Positions 35,101 to 44,271 of a stretch of DNA of 64,000 nucleotides are shown piece by piece. This stretch comes from Dehalococcoidia bacterium (GTDB taxonomy: Bacteria; Chloroflexota; Dehalococcoidia; SZUA-161): positions 15,965 to 79,964 of the forward strand of contig JAUXAX010000006.1 of the NCBI GenBank assembly GCA_030619685.1, in the 5' to 3' direction. Within the stretch, counting starts at the first letter, position 1. Each line of letters starts with the position of its first letter. A model generated the notes under the pieces. The model was given only the letters and a program-made list of their open reading frames with translations. It made no database searches and was not told the DNA's origin. Both the position numbers and the translations under genes were made by a program.

Positions 35101-36207
35101 ATGAATATTGAAGAGCTATTGCAGCTTACTGTAGAGAAAGAGGCGTCGGATCTCAATCTGACGGTGCCTAATCCTCCAGTCTTTCGCATTGATGGTGCCC
35201 TAAGGCCTTTAGAAGAGCTGCCTGGTGTCACGCCCGAATATGTGAAAAAAGCACTTGAACATCTAACCACCGAGAGCCAGAGGGAGAGGTTCTACAGTGA
35301 CCTGGAGATGGATCTGGCTTACAGCGTTCCAGGGCTAGCTCGCTTTAGAGTTAATGCCTTCTTTCAGCGAGGAACGATCAGCATTGCCATTCGACGAATA
35401 CCCCTCAAAATGCCTGACATAGATGACCTTGGACTACCTTCTGTCTGTAAGACTCTTGCCCTTAAGACGAAAGGGCTGGTATTGGTAACTGGCCCGACTG
35501 GAGTCGGTAAGTCCACCACCTTAGCTGCTATGATCAACCATCTGAATAAGACGGATACACGACACGTGATCACCATCGAGGATCCGATTGAGTACGTGTA
35601 CCATAATGAGAAATGCATAATTGCTCAGCGAGACCTCGGGGATGACTTTAAGTCCTTTCCTGTTGCCTTGCGATACACGCTGCGGCACGACCCTGACGTG
35701 ATCCTTGTTGGTGAGATGCGAGATCTGGACACGATAGCTACGGCAATCACCGCTGCAGAGACAGGCCACTTGGTATTGAGCACGGTGCACACTGTGAGCG
35801 CTCCCCAAACCATCGATCGGTTAGTTGACATTTTCCCTGCTTCCCAGCAGGAACAGATCCGATTCCAGCTATCGCGGGTGTTGGAGGGTGTGCTTTCGCA
35901 GCGTCTGTTGCCTAGAGCTGTGGGCAGCGGCAGGGTTGCGGCCTTCGAGATTATGCTTGGCACTGACGCTATACGTAATCTCATACGGGAAGGTAGAACC
36001 GACCAGATTCCCACCTATTTGCAGACCGGCAGGCAGTATGGCATGCAAACGATGGATCAAGCTCTGGAAGACCTTGTCAGATCCGGTACAGTTGCTCTGG
36101 ACGAAGCGTTGACGAGAAGCAGCGATCCTGACGAGCTGCGCAAGCTGGTAGTAGTCAGCATTAATGATCAGGTCTGGGAAGAGCGGGCAGCTCTGCGCCG
36201 TCCTTAA
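35101..36207 (+). CDS. pilT: PilT-type twitching ATPase
   Basis: A 368-residue PilT/PilU-family retraction ATPase of normal length. Walker A is GPTGVGKS (131-138), the Asp box is HVITIEDPIEYVY, Walker B is VILVGEMRD, and the His box is HLVLSTVHTVSAPQTIDRL, where the usual HTSSA is HTVSA. The C-terminal AIRNLIREG matches the PilT-specific AIRNLIRE motif. Hexamers of PilT depolymerise type IV pili at the inner membrane. No other pilus genes are in this window, so it is an orphan on the island. It follows a long leader that shares a segment with the region upstream of the 31.5-kb gene. Confidence 0.9.
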   Translation: MNIEELLQLTVEKEASDLNLTVPNPPVFRIDGALRPLEELPGVTPEYVKKALEHLTTESQRERFYSDLEMDLAYSVPGLARFRVNAFFQRGTISIAIRRIPLKMPDIDDLGLPSVCKTLALKTKGLVLVTGPTGVGKSTTLAAMINHLNKTDTRHVITIEDPIEYVYHNEKCIIAQRDLGDDFKSFPVALRYTLRHDPDVILVGEMRDLDTIATAITAAETGHLVLSTVHTVSAPQTIDRLVDIFPASQQEQIRFQLSRVLEGVLSQRLLPRAVGSGRVAAFEIMLGTDAIRNLIREGRTDQIPTYLQTGRQYGMQTMDQALEDLVRSGTVALDEALTRSSDPDELRKLVVVSINDQVWEERAALRRP

Positions 36208-36225
36208 TAACTGCCACTGGCACAT

Positions 36226-36238
36226 ACATCGCCCACCA
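36226..36238 (+). repeat. short tRNA-Val 3' end copy (putative distal att)
   Basis: ACATCGCCCACCA here is identical to 32138-32150 and differs by one base from the tRNA-Val end at 24952-24964. It lies 18 bases after the pilT stop and just before ordinary metabolic genes, the position expected for the far end of the island. At 13 bases it could be chance on its own. Confidence 0.5.
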
Positions 36239-36309
36239 CCTTCAGCTTTGCTTCTTTCTCTGCCGCTCTTGACCCCATTTTCTCTCCCACACCCGGACGC
36301 TTTCGCTTG

Positions 36310-36338
36310 TTGGAAATTGTTGCGAAAGCTGCTATAAT
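36310..36338 (+). promoter_or_regulatory. promoter for nitronate-monooxygenase-like gene
   Basis: TTGGAA at 36310-36315 and TATAAT at 36333-36338, 17 bases apart. The leader to the GTG start at 36447 would be about 100 bases. Confidence 0.55.
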
Positions 36339-36446
36339 TCCTCGCACTCATGTCAACGGAGGCTGGGTTGTGCTTCCCTGGACAGGACCTGCCTGTGACC
36401 CCCGTTGTGGAGAACTGGCCCTTTTGGGATAGTTAAGGAGAGAGAA

Positions 36447-37634
36447 GTGGCAAAGAATGTTCTTCGGACTAAGTTATGTGACATGCTAGATATCGAATAT
36501 CCCATCATCCTGGCTGGTATGGGTGGGGTCTGTGGCCCCACCCTTGTCGCTGCAGTATCGAACGCAGGTGGATTGGGCGTTTTAGGTGCAGCCGGGCTGG
36601 GCGCTGACCAATTGCGTGACTGGATCGAAAAGACGAGGGACCTCACAAACAAGCCCTTCGGTGTCGACCTCCTGCTTCCCAAGCTAGACATCCCGGCCAT
36701 CTCAGGAAAGTTTCCTATTTCCGAGTTGAAGGCCTTTTTGCCCGCGGAGGAGTTAGCTTTCGTGGACAGGCTGAAGAGGGAGATTGGCATACCGGATGTC
36801 GAAATACCTCCGCTTGAGGTGGACTCAGACTTCCTCTCAGGCGCAAATAAGCTGATAGATGTGATATTGGAGGAGCGAGTTCCAGTCTTTGCATCGGGGC
36901 TGGGGAATCCGGAAGCTATAATACCTCGAGCACACGCTCAGGGAATGAAGGTTGTCGGACTCGTGGGCAACGTTAGAAACGCCCGGCGGGTCGCCAACGC
37001 AGGAGTGGATATTATTGTGGCTCAGGGACACGAAGCTGGAGGCCATACCGGTCGCATCGGCACTCTGGCCCTGGTTCCTCAAGTAGTGGACGCTGTCCAT
37101 CCTCTCCCCGTGGTGGCGGCCGGTGGGGTGGGGGACGGCAGAGGGCTTGTTGCTTCCCTGGCGATGGGGGCCTGCGGGGTGTGGGTGGGCACCGCTTTTC
37201 TGCTTGCCCATGAGACATGCATTGATTCTCCCAAAGATTGGGCTATGAATGTAGGAATGGACCCGTATGATCTGGAGCAATGGGAGATTGATCATTGGAA
37301 AGATAGAATCATCGAGGCTACGGAGGAGGACACACGTGTTACAAGAATATATACTGGCAAGACAGCTCGGTTCATCAACAACAGGTTTATCGAAGCATGG
37401 GAGGGGGCGGGGGGAAAGACACTCCCCATGCCGTTGCAGACCCTGCTCATCTGCGAGGCTGAGCTAGGCTTGAGGAAAGGGCGGATGACCAACTATATCA
37501 GCGAGTTCGGTGGGCAGATAGTGGGGATGCTTAAAGAAAGGACAAGTGCCAAGCAGATCGTTGACGAGATGGTAAAAGGAGCCATAAGCATTTTGAAAGA
37601 GAGACTTCCGGCTGAAGTTATAGCCGAAGGTTGA
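36447..37634 (+). CDS. nitronate monooxygenase (2-nitropropane dioxygenase) family
   Basis: A 395-residue FMN-dependent TIM-barrel protein. Visible parts: YPIILAGMGGVCGPTLVAAV, ISNAGGLG-like VSNAGGLGVLGA, GVDIIVAQGHEAGGHTGRIG with the catalytic-His neighbourhood, VVAAGGVGDGRGLVASLAMG and CGVWVGTAFLLAHET. Family members oxidise nitronates or act as enoyl reductases, and an insert at residues 80-145 is larger than in short members. I start at GTG 36447, six bases after AAGGAGA; the ATG 14 codons earlier lacks a ribosome site. It begins a co-oriented catabolic block with the PTE- and ThDP-type genes. Confidence 0.87.
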   Translation: MAKNVLRTKLCDMLDIEYPIILAGMGGVCGPTLVAAVSNAGGLGVLGAAGLGADQLRDWIEKTRDLTNKPFGVDLLLPKLDIPAISGKFPISELKAFLPAEELAFVDRLKREIGIPDVEIPPLEVDSDFLSGANKLIDVILEERVPVFASGLGNPEAIIPRAHAQGMKVVGLVGNVRNARRVANAGVDIIVAQGHEAGGHTGRIGTLALVPQVVDAVHPLPVVAAGGVGDGRGLVASLAMGACGVWVGTAFLLAHETCIDSPKDWAMNVGMDPYDLEQWEIDHWKDRIIEATEEDTRVTRIYTGKTARFINNRFIEAWEGAGGKTLPMPLQTLLICEAELGLRKGRMTNYISEFGGQIVGMLKERTSAKQIVDEMVKGAISILKERLPAEVIAEG

Positions 37635-37725
37635 TGAAAGTCTGGTTTAGATCGAGGGCGAGGGGCTTAGCATAGTCACAATGGCTGACATGGGAAATCT
37701 CGGATAGAATGAAAGGAGCAATGCC

Positions 37726-38703
37726 ATGGCTCCGGTCAATACAGTGCTGGGTCTGATCTCAACAGATGAGCTCGGGCCAACCCTAATCCATGAGCATCTC
37801 ATCCTGACCACGCCAGGGTGGGAGTGCGATGCACTGGCTGTGCCCTATAACCGGGAAGCGTTCGCCGGGTCTTGCGTGGAAGCTCTGGAGAAGGCTAAGG
37901 CTTATGGTATGAGGACGATGGTTGACGCCACCCCCATCGACCTGGGCAGGGACGTGGAGCTGCAAAAGCAGGTCTCCGAGAGATCAGGCATAAACATTAT
38001 CTGCGCCACCGGACTATACATGGAGGCCATGGGGAAACCTGCCTACCTTAAGTTTCGCAGCCAGTTCGGCGACACCACCACCGAGATATATGAGACGTTT
38101 ATGAAGGAGATCACCCAGGGTATCGGAGATACCGGCGTCAAAGCTGGCGTCATCAAGGTGGCCACAGGTGAGGGGGAGATATCCGCCCGTGAGGAAATAG
38201 TCCTCAGGGCAGCGGCTAGGGCTCAGAAGGAGACCGGGATTCCCATCATCACCCATACCGAAGGCGGAACCATGGGGCCGGAGCAGGCTGCTCTCCTCAT
38301 CTCTGAAGGGGCATCCCCCGAGCGCATAGTAATCGGCCACATCGGAGGCAATGCCAATCTGCAATACCACACCTCCGTTCTCGAAAAAGGGGTCTACATC
38401 GCCTTCGACCGACTGGGGCTCGACTTTGTGTTCCCCGACAATCTGAGAAAGGCCTGTATCATCGGCCTGGTTGGCATCGGCTATGCCGACCGGATCATGC
38501 TTTCCCATGACTATTGCGGTGACCTTTCGGTATGCTGGCTGGACCGTCCCGTCGAGCTGCCGGATTTCGCAACGCCGGTGATCGCCAACTGGTCCTACGC
38601 CCATGTGTTCAAGAACATCATCCCTGCTCTCAAAGAGGCAGGGGTGAGCGATGACAAGATCGATACCATGATGGTGCAGAACCCGCGCAGGCTGTTTGCC
38701 TGA
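37726..38703 (+). CDS. phosphotriesterase-related (PTE family) amidohydrolase
   Basis: A 325-residue amidohydrolase-superfamily protein. Binuclear metal ligands are visible: H22 and H24 (LIHEHL), the bridging Lys in GVIKVATG, His in IITHTEGG, His in IGHIGGNA and Asp in LSHDYCGD. PTE-like lactonases hydrolyse lactones or phosphotriesters, and most anaerobic members are probably lactonases. It is cytoplasmic. AAAGGAG lies ten bases before the ATG. It is about 90 bases after the nitronate-monooxygenase-like gene and precedes the ThDP decarboxylase gene, so a shared pathway on a small acid is likely but unproven. Confidence 0.88.
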   Translation: MAPVNTVLGLISTDELGPTLIHEHLILTTPGWECDALAVPYNREAFAGSCVEALEKAKAYGMRTMVDATPIDLGRDVELQKQVSERSGINIICATGLYMEAMGKPAYLKFRSQFGDTTTEIYETFMKEITQGIGDTGVKAGVIKVATGEGEISAREEIVLRAAARAQKETGIPIITHTEGGTMGPEQAALLISEGASPERIVIGHIGGNANLQYHTSVLEKGVYIAFDRLGLDFVFPDNLRKACIIGLVGIGYADRIMLSHDYCGDLSVCWLDRPVELPDFATPVIANWSYAHVFKNIIPALKEAGVSDDKIDTMMVQNPRRLFA

Positions 38704-38848
38704 GGGTAGAAAATACCACAGAGCAGATGTAGAATTCGGGGGACACGGTTTTACCTGCGCGCGAAGGATGAGTTTCTTCAGGCGATGGACCTGATGAGAG
38801 CGAGGTGAAAATAGTACTCATACCTGCTGGCATCGATGGAGGTAACAA

Positions 38849-40537
38849 ATGGAAATGACAGGAGCCGAGGTTGTCTGCCGTATCCTCAAGGACGAGGGTG
38901 TGGAGTATGTTTTTGGCGTTCCCGGCAACACCGAGATACCGCTCCTGGACGCGCTGGCCCAAACCCCTGAGATAACGTATGTCAGTGCCGTCCACGAGTC
39001 CGTCTCCATGGCGATGGCAGATGGCTATGCCCGGGCTTCGGGCAGGGTAGGGGTGGTCTTGGTGCACACCACCCCGGGCACATCCTACATTATAGGCAAC
39101 CTGTACAACGCATATAACGCTGGCACACCCATCGTGGTGCTGGCAGGTCAGCAGGACTCCCGCCTCCAATGGAGCGACCCTTTCCTGGACTCCGATCTCC
39201 TGCCCATGGTGAGCCAGTTCACCAAAGACCGCTGGTGGGTAGGACATGGCCAGGACATAGCGAAGGCCCTGAACCGCGCCTTCAAAGAGGCTACCACCCC
39301 ACCAACTGGGCCAGTATTCGTAGCTATCCCCCGGGACCTGCAGGCTCAGACCGTGGTTTCTGACGTCCCCCCAGCCCAAGGCCGCCAGGTGCCCATGGCT
39401 ATCAGGGCCGACCGGGAGTCTCTGGCAAGGGCGGCGCAGCTCCTGGCTGCTGCGGAACAGCCGGCCATTCTGGCCGGTCACCAAGTGCCGGACGCCGGTG
39501 CTATTGCCGAGCTCGTCGAGTTGGCGGAGATCCTTGGTGCCCCGGTATACGTCACCGCGCAGGTGCCCAAGCTGATTTTCCCTACCAACCACCCCCTCTA
39601 CTATAGTAGAGTGCCGCCGCTAGGATTCTCCCTGCCGGGGCTGGACGGCCCCGCTGATGTGCTGCTGGCAGTAGGGAGTCAGCTATTCAAGCAGCTATTC
39701 TCTATTGAGGGGCCCCTGATACCGCCTACTACCAAACTGATACAGATAGACCTCGACCCGCGGGGATTGGCCAGGGACTGCCCGGCGGAGGTGGCTCTGG
39801 TGGCCAGCCCCAAAACCGCCCTCGCTGAGCTGACGACCGAGGTCAGGCAGTTGATGTCGCCTGCTCAGCGCGAGGCGACCCGACGAAGATCTGAAAAGCT
39901 AAAGAGCGCTCGTGCGCAAGCCAGGGCAGCATGCGAAGCGGATTTCGCGAAGGACTGGGATGCTGTGCCCCTTCGACCATCGCGGGCCATCAAGGAGATC
40001 GCTCGCGCCCTGCCCCCGGGCAGCGTGGTGGTCGATGAGGCGGTGATGCTCACTACCTATATTGAATATATTATGGAGTTCTCCGAGCCCGGGAGTTACT
40101 TTAGCTGCAATGCTTGTCTGGGATGGGGCCTGCCTGCCTCCCTTGGGATCGCCTTGGCCACTTCCAGGAGGCCGGTGGTGGCCCTGGTGGGGGACGGTAG
40201 CGCCCTCTTCGGCCTCCAGGCCCTGTGGACGGCGGCCAAATACCAGATCCCGGTCATCATAGTGGTGCTCAACAACCGGGGCTACGCTGCTATTAAGTGG
40301 GCCTTCGCCATGTATCCTCAAAGGGCATCGCCTGAGGGGGCTGACCTGGGCTATGACTTAGGCAAGGTCGATTTCCCTCGACTGGCCCAGGTTTTCGGTA
40401 TCAGCGGCCAGCGCATCGAGGATCCAGTACAGATCGGTCCTGCCTTGGAAAGAGCCATTGGGGCAGGGAAGCCCGCTCTCATCGACCTTGCCGTGGATCC
40501 CAGGGATGTCGGCTACGGCCTGCCCAGTCTACCCTGA
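38849..40537 (+). CDS. ThDP-dependent enzyme, benzoylformate decarboxylase-like
   Basis: A 562-residue ThDP enzyme with PYR, central and PP domains. The activating Glu is E50 (VHESVSMAMADGYA), the PP motif is GDGSALFGLQAL, ending in NNRGY. Compared with benzoylformate decarboxylase, H73 (VHTTPGT) matches its H70, but the S26 position is N27 (PGNTEIP), so substrate handling differs. GQQDSR after the PYR domain also fits that branch rather than acetolactate synthase. It should decarboxylate or condense a 2-oxoacid. GGAGG lies six bases before the ATG. A 2-hydroxyacid dehydrogenase follows, which could make the 2-oxoacid. Confidence 0.83.
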   Translation: MEMTGAEVVCRILKDEGVEYVFGVPGNTEIPLLDALAQTPEITYVSAVHESVSMAMADGYARASGRVGVVLVHTTPGTSYIIGNLYNAYNAGTPIVVLAGQQDSRLQWSDPFLDSDLLPMVSQFTKDRWWVGHGQDIAKALNRAFKEATTPPTGPVFVAIPRDLQAQTVVSDVPPAQGRQVPMAIRADRESLARAAQLLAAAEQPAILAGHQVPDAGAIAELVELAEILGAPVYVTAQVPKLIFPTNHPLYYSRVPPLGFSLPGLDGPADVLLAVGSQLFKQLFSIEGPLIPPTTKLIQIDLDPRGLARDCPAEVALVASPKTALAELTTEVRQLMSPAQREATRRRSEKLKSARAQARAACEADFAKDWDAVPLRPSRAIKEIARALPPGSVVVDEAVMLTTYIEYIMEFSEPGSYFSCNACLGWGLPASLGIALATSRRPVVALVGDGSALFGLQALWTAAKYQIPVIIVVLNNRGYAAIKWAFAMYPQRASPEGADLGYDLGKVDFPRLAQVFGISGQRIEDPVQIGPALERAIGAGKPALIDLAVDPRDVGYGLPSLP

Positions 40538-40550
40538 TCTGATGACACTC

Positions 40551-40569
40551 CCGCGCCCCGGGGGCGCGG
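40551..40569 (+). terminator. GC-rich hairpin between two catabolic genes
   Basis: CCGCGCCC pairs with GGGCGCGG around a short centre. It lies 13 bases after the ThDP gene stop. No U-run follows, so it is at best a partial terminator or an mRNA end stabiliser. Confidence 0.35.
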
Positions 40570-40605
40570 ACGATATATCGACCAATTAAAGTGAAAGGAG
40601 GAGCG

Positions 40606-41643
40606 ATGCCCATTAAAGCGGTTGACATTCTTGGAATCTCATTATTGATTGACTACGGGGAGATGTTTAAGCAGGCCGGGGTCGAGGTGGAGCTGGTGGT
40701 GAACCCCTGCCCGATCAGAGGAGCCACGGAGGATGAGATCATCGCCGCGGTAGGGGATGCTGATGCCGTAATTACGCAGACTACGTTCCAGGCCTTTCCC
40801 AGAAGGGTGTTGGCCAGCCTGAGCAATGTCAAACTGATCACGAGTATCGGAGTCGGCTATGACTACCTGGACGTGGATGCGGCCACGGAACTTGGCATCT
40901 TGACTGCCAACGTACCGGATGCCAGCACGAGAGAGGTGGCAGATCATGCGATGGGCCTGGTCCTGGCCTGCACCAGGAGGATCGTGCACTTGAATGAGGT
41001 GGTGAAAAGGGGAGACTGGACAGCAATGGGCGACCCTTATATCTCCGGTGAGATATGGCCCAAGTTATCAATACTGGAAGGACAAACCCTGGGGATTATC
41101 GGCTTGGGACGGATTGGGCGGGCTTTGGTCCCTAGGGCAAAGGGCTTCGGGTTGAGGATTATCGCCAATGACCCCTATATAGATCCAGGCATATTCCGCG
41201 AGTTCGGGGTGGAACAGGTGAACCTGGATCAGTTGCTGACTCAGTCAGACATGGTCTCGCTTCATGTTCCACTGACCTCGGAGACGAGGGGCCTTCTGGG
41301 GCTGGAGCAATTGAAGAAGATGAAGCCCACTGCCTGCCTCGTCAACACCGCTCGTGGCGCGGTAGTCGATCACGATGCGCTGTGCACTGCTTTGACCGAG
41401 GGCCATATCGCTATGGCGGCCTTTGATGTTACCGAACCGGAACCCATCCCAGCCGACAGTCCTTTACTGAAGCTTGATAACTTCATTTGTACTGCCCACT
41501 CGGCTGGTCTCTCGCCCCCGGCCTTTGCTGAGCTGCAGCGCCGTCCCGGGGTGGAGATAATCAGGTTTGTCAAGGGGGAGTGGCCTGTTGGCCTCATCGA
41601 CCAGCGGGCGAAGGAGACGTACCGCAAAAAGTGGGCTAAGTAA
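40606..41643 (+). CDS. D-isomer 2-hydroxyacid dehydrogenase
   Basis: A 345-residue NAD(P)-dependent dehydrogenase of the SerA/phosphonate-dehydrogenase-like group. The Rossmann motif is IIGLGRIGRALVPRAKGFG; catalytic Arg is in VNTARGAVVD, Glu in DVTEPEPIPADSP and His in CTAHSAGLS, in the right order. AAAGGAGGAGCG directly precedes the ATG at 40606, which decides the start over one five codons earlier. It converts a 2-oxoacid to a D-2-hydroxyacid or the reverse, and pairs logically with the upstream ThDP decarboxylase. It lacks the ACT domains of full SerA. Confidence 0.88.
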   Translation: MPIKAVDILGISLLIDYGEMFKQAGVEVELVVNPCPIRGATEDEIIAAVGDADAVITQTTFQAFPRRVLASLSNVKLITSIGVGYDYLDVDAATELGILTANVPDASTREVADHAMGLVLACTRRIVHLNEVVKRGDWTAMGDPYISGEIWPKLSILEGQTLGIIGLGRIGRALVPRAKGFGLRIIANDPYIDPGIFREFGVEQVNLDQLLTQSDMVSLHVPLTSETRGLLGLEQLKKMKPTACLVNTARGAVVDHDALCTALTEGHIAMAAFDVTEPEPIPADSPLLKLDNFICTAHSAGLSPPAFAELQRRPGVEIIRFVKGEWPVGLIDQRAKETYRKKWAK

Positions 41644-41822
41644 GTCCCTCTCCCTTGAGGAGAGGCTAGAGGCTGTCCTGAGCCTGTCCTGGCCCAGGTT
41701 TTACAGGCAAATTCTCTCTGTGCAGCTGAGTTACTCCTGCTCCAGATAGGGAGTGATCCGTCAAGAAGCAGGATGTTGTCGGATGATTTTGCCTTTCCTA
41801 ATCTGCCAGAGAAATCGGGGCG

Positions 41823-42383
41823 CTATTTAGCAGTCTTGCCCAGTTTGAGCCCGCGGCCGAAGGCATCCAAATTGCGCACCAATACTTTCTCATTATCCTC
41901 ATACCTCCTACGCAGCTCGCCCTCGATGAGTTCCGGGGGGACAGTTCCTGTAATCGCAACGTAGGCCCCGAGCAAGATTAGATTGTTGATCACGGTCGAG
42001 CCCATGCTGACGGCAATCTCCATGCCTGGGAGCGCGTAGAGCTTGTAGTCCTCCCTCCCTCTATCAGCACTCAGCCCGGCTTTCTCGGCAATGATAAGCC
42101 CCCCTGGGCGCACCCTGGGCTCAAGGGTTCTAAACTGGGAGCTATCGAGGAGCACTACCACCTGCGCCTGATCCAAAAGCGGAGACGAGATCTTTTCATT
42201 GGAGAAGATAATAGTGCACTGGCAAAGTCCGCCGCGCTTGGCGAAACCATAGGAGGGGGTATAGGATACATGCTCATACTGCTGGAAAGCTGTCTCTGCG
42301 AGGACGTGCCCGGCCATGAGGACACCCATGCCACCGATCCCAGCCATAATTACTTCGCCCCTTGATATGTTAGCCTGTTCCAT
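41823..42383 (-). CDS. 2-oxoacid:ferredoxin oxidoreductase, gamma subunit
   Basis: A 186-residue gamma subunit of the pyruvate/ketoisovalerate/2-oxoglutarate ferredoxin oxidoreductase family. It opens with VIMAGIGGMGVLMAGHVLAE and has SYGFAKRGGLCQCTIIFSNE, both typical. Gamma subunits help to bind the CoA substrate. It is the third gene of an alpha-beta-gamma operon on the minus strand, 20 bases after the beta gene. No delta (2x[4Fe-4S]) subunit is encoded nearby, so it may use a free ferredoxin through the beta subunit cluster. Confidence 0.87.
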   Translation of the reverse strand: MEQANISRGEVIMAGIGGMGVLMAGHVLAETAFQQYEHVSYTPSYGFAKRGGLCQCTIIFSNEKISSPLLDQAQVVVLLDSSQFRTLEPRVRPGGLIIAEKAGLSADRGREDYKLYALPGMEIAVSMGSTVINNLILLGAYVAITGTVPPELIEGELRRRYEDNEKVLVRNLDAFGRGLKLGKTAK

Positions 42384-42403
42384 GCCTTTCCTCCCTATAA
42401 TCG

Positions 42404-43195
42404 CTATTCAACATGAGCCACATTCTTGAACTCGCCCAAGGGGAACTCAGGGACTACCTGCTCCTTTATCCAGGCCAGGCTCTGCACCGGGGTCAGGTGC
42501 CAATTGGGAGGGCAGGCGGTGATAACCTCGACGAAGCTGAGGCCAACCTTCTCTAGCTGCCTCTGGAAGGCTGTCCTAATGTATCCTTTCGTCCGCCGGT
42601 AATTGGCCGCGGTGTGGAGCGCCCCCCGGGCACTATAGGACACCCCTTTGAATGTAGCTACGAGCTCAGCAGCATGCGCTGGGTAGCCCTCCACGTTGGG
42701 GTCTCTTCCCTGGGGGGTGGTGGTGGTTACCTGCCCTACGAGGGTGGTAGGCGCCAACTGGCCGCCGGTGGTGCCGTAGTTGGTGTTGTTGATCATGATG
42801 ATGGTGATCTTCTCGCCTCGGGTTGCAGCACCAATCAAGGAGCCAGCCCCGATGGCGATACAGTCCCCATCTCCCTGGACGGTGAACACAATGATGTCGG
42901 GCAAGTTACGCTTGATCCCGGTGGCTACGTCCGGGCCACGGCCGTGGAGAGCGTGCACCCTATCAAGAGCGACGCCCCCTAGCAGCATGCCATGGCAGCC
43001 AACACCGGCAACCATAATGGCCCTATCTCCAATGCCTAACTCCTCAATGGCCTCAGCAATGATACGCGCCACTACGGGAGTCTGGCAGCCGGGGCAAAAC
43101 AATTCCCATAGGAAATCCGACCACCACTCCCCCGCCAATAATGCTGGCCTTCCCACAACCCTTTCCTTCGCTACCGCTTTCGTCTCCTCGTTCAC
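42404..43195 (-). CDS. 2-oxoacid:ferredoxin oxidoreductase, beta (ThDP) subunit
   Basis: A 263-residue beta subunit. The ThDP/Mg site is QGDGDCIAIGAGSLIGA, ending in INNTNYGTTGGQ. Cysteines able to bind the catalytic [4Fe-4S] cluster are in FCPGCQTP and VGCHGML, with a third in ITACPPNWH, in the order seen in 2-oxoglutarate and 2-oxoisovalerate enzymes. It oxidatively decarboxylates a 2-oxoacid to the acyl-CoA, reducing ferredoxin. Its start overlaps the alpha gene stop by four bases. Confidence 0.9.
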   Translation of the reverse strand: MNEETKAVAKERVVGRPALLAGEWWSDFLWELFCPGCQTPVVARIIAEAIEELGIGDRAIMVAGVGCHGMLLGGVALDRVHALHGRGPDVATGIKRNLPDIIVFTVQGDGDCIAIGAGSLIGAATRGEKITIIMINNTNYGTTGGQLAPTTLVGQVTTTTPQGRDPNVEGYPAHAAELVATFKGVSYSARGALHTAANYRRTKGYIRTAFQRQLEKVGLSFVEVITACPPNWHLTPVQSLAWIKEQVVPEFPLGEFKNVAHVE

Positions 43196-44271
43196 AGCAA
43201 CCTCCTTATCTCCTCCAATACCCTTGCCGGCATGATCATCCCCTCTTCTGTGAGGTTATGGCGAAAGGTTACATCTGCCAAGTGAACCTTAGCCTTTCCT
43301 TCAACCCCCATCCTGACATCCTCGACCATCAGCCCCAGGCTGTCCTCAACCACCAGGAACCTGCACCCCTGAGCCGCTTTGTCCCGCAGCACCTGGTATG
43401 GGAACGGCCAGAGGGTTATCAGCCGCAACAGCCCCGCCTTGAGCCCCTCGGCTCGGGCCATGTCTACCGCCTCCGCAGAGACCCTGGCACAATATCCATA
43501 GGCAACAAGAAGGAGCTCAGCGTTCTCTGTCTTATACTCCTCGTACCTCAGCTCAGACTCCATCGCTTGGTATTTCTCCCTCAAGGCGCAGAGGTAAGGT
43601 ACATAGCTCTCGCCCTCTATAGGATTGAAGCTACTACCATGCGCGCGATACTTCCCGTCTTTGTGCCTGCCTTCACCGGTCACTGCCCAGTCCTTCTCTG
43701 GAAGCGGGTCAAAGTCCAGGGTCTTGAGCTCCAGGGGCTCGACCACGTGACCAATGAGACCATCGGTCAACACTACCACCGGGTTACGGTACTTGTCAGC
43801 CAGGTAGAAAGCGAGCTGCATCAGGTCGTGGGTCTCCTGAACCGAGGCCGGAGCCAGAACGATGTTCTTGTACCCCCCGCCGCCTCCACTCTTAGTGACG
43901 CTGTTGTAGTCCATCTGAGCATGTTCGACCCTCTGCACCCCGGGCCCTACCCTCTGCACCAGGACTACCACACAGGGAAGACGGCCGGCAACGAGACTAG
44001 ACATGCCCTCCTGCATCAGCCCCCAGCCTGGGCTTGAGGTTGAGGTCATGACTCGGACCCCGGTGGCAGCAGCCCCAAAGAGCATGTTTATCGTCGCGGT
44101 CTCGCACTGAGATTGGACGAAGACCCCGCCCCTTTTGGGCATCTCCCGCGCAAGAAGCTCTATGATCTCATTCTGGGGTGTTATCGGGTAGCCGAAAAAG
44201 CACCGACAGCCAGCGCTCAGCGCCCCCCAGCCCACAGCCTCATTGCCTCCAACAAGAATCCTGTCCCCCAT
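43192..44271 (-). CDS. 2-oxoacid:ferredoxin oxidoreductase, alpha subunit
   Basis: A 359-residue alpha subunit (pyrimidine-binding and domain II): LVGGNEAVGWGALSAGCRCF, GYPITPQNEIIELLA, SQCETATINMLFGAAATG and TSTSSPGWGLMQEGMS. The YPITP motif is diagnostic of KorA/VorA-type subunits. Together with the beta and gamma subunits it forms a 2-oxoacid:ferredoxin oxidoreductase; branched-chain or 2-oxoglutarate substrate cannot be settled. GAGGGGG lies nine bases before the ATG. It is the first gene of the operon and is transcribed toward the convergent 2-hydroxyacid dehydrogenase gene. Confidence 0.9.
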   Translation of the reverse strand: MGDRILVGGNEAVGWGALSAGCRCFFGYPITPQNEIIELLAREMPKRGGVFVQSQCETATINMLFGAAATGVRVMTSTSSPGWGLMQEGMSSLVAGRLPCVVVLVQRVGPGVQRVEHAQMDYNSVTKSGGGGGYKNIVLAPASVQETHDLMQLAFYLADKYRNPVVVLTDGLIGHVVEPLELKTLDFDPLPEKDWAVTGEGRHKDGKYRAHGSSFNPIEGESYVPYLCALREKYQAMESELRYEEYKTENAELLLVAYGYCARVSAEAVDMARAEGLKAGLLRLITLWPFPYQVLRDKAAQGCRFLVVEDSLGLMVEDVRMGVEGKAKVHLADVTFRHNLTEEGMIMPARVLEEIRRLL

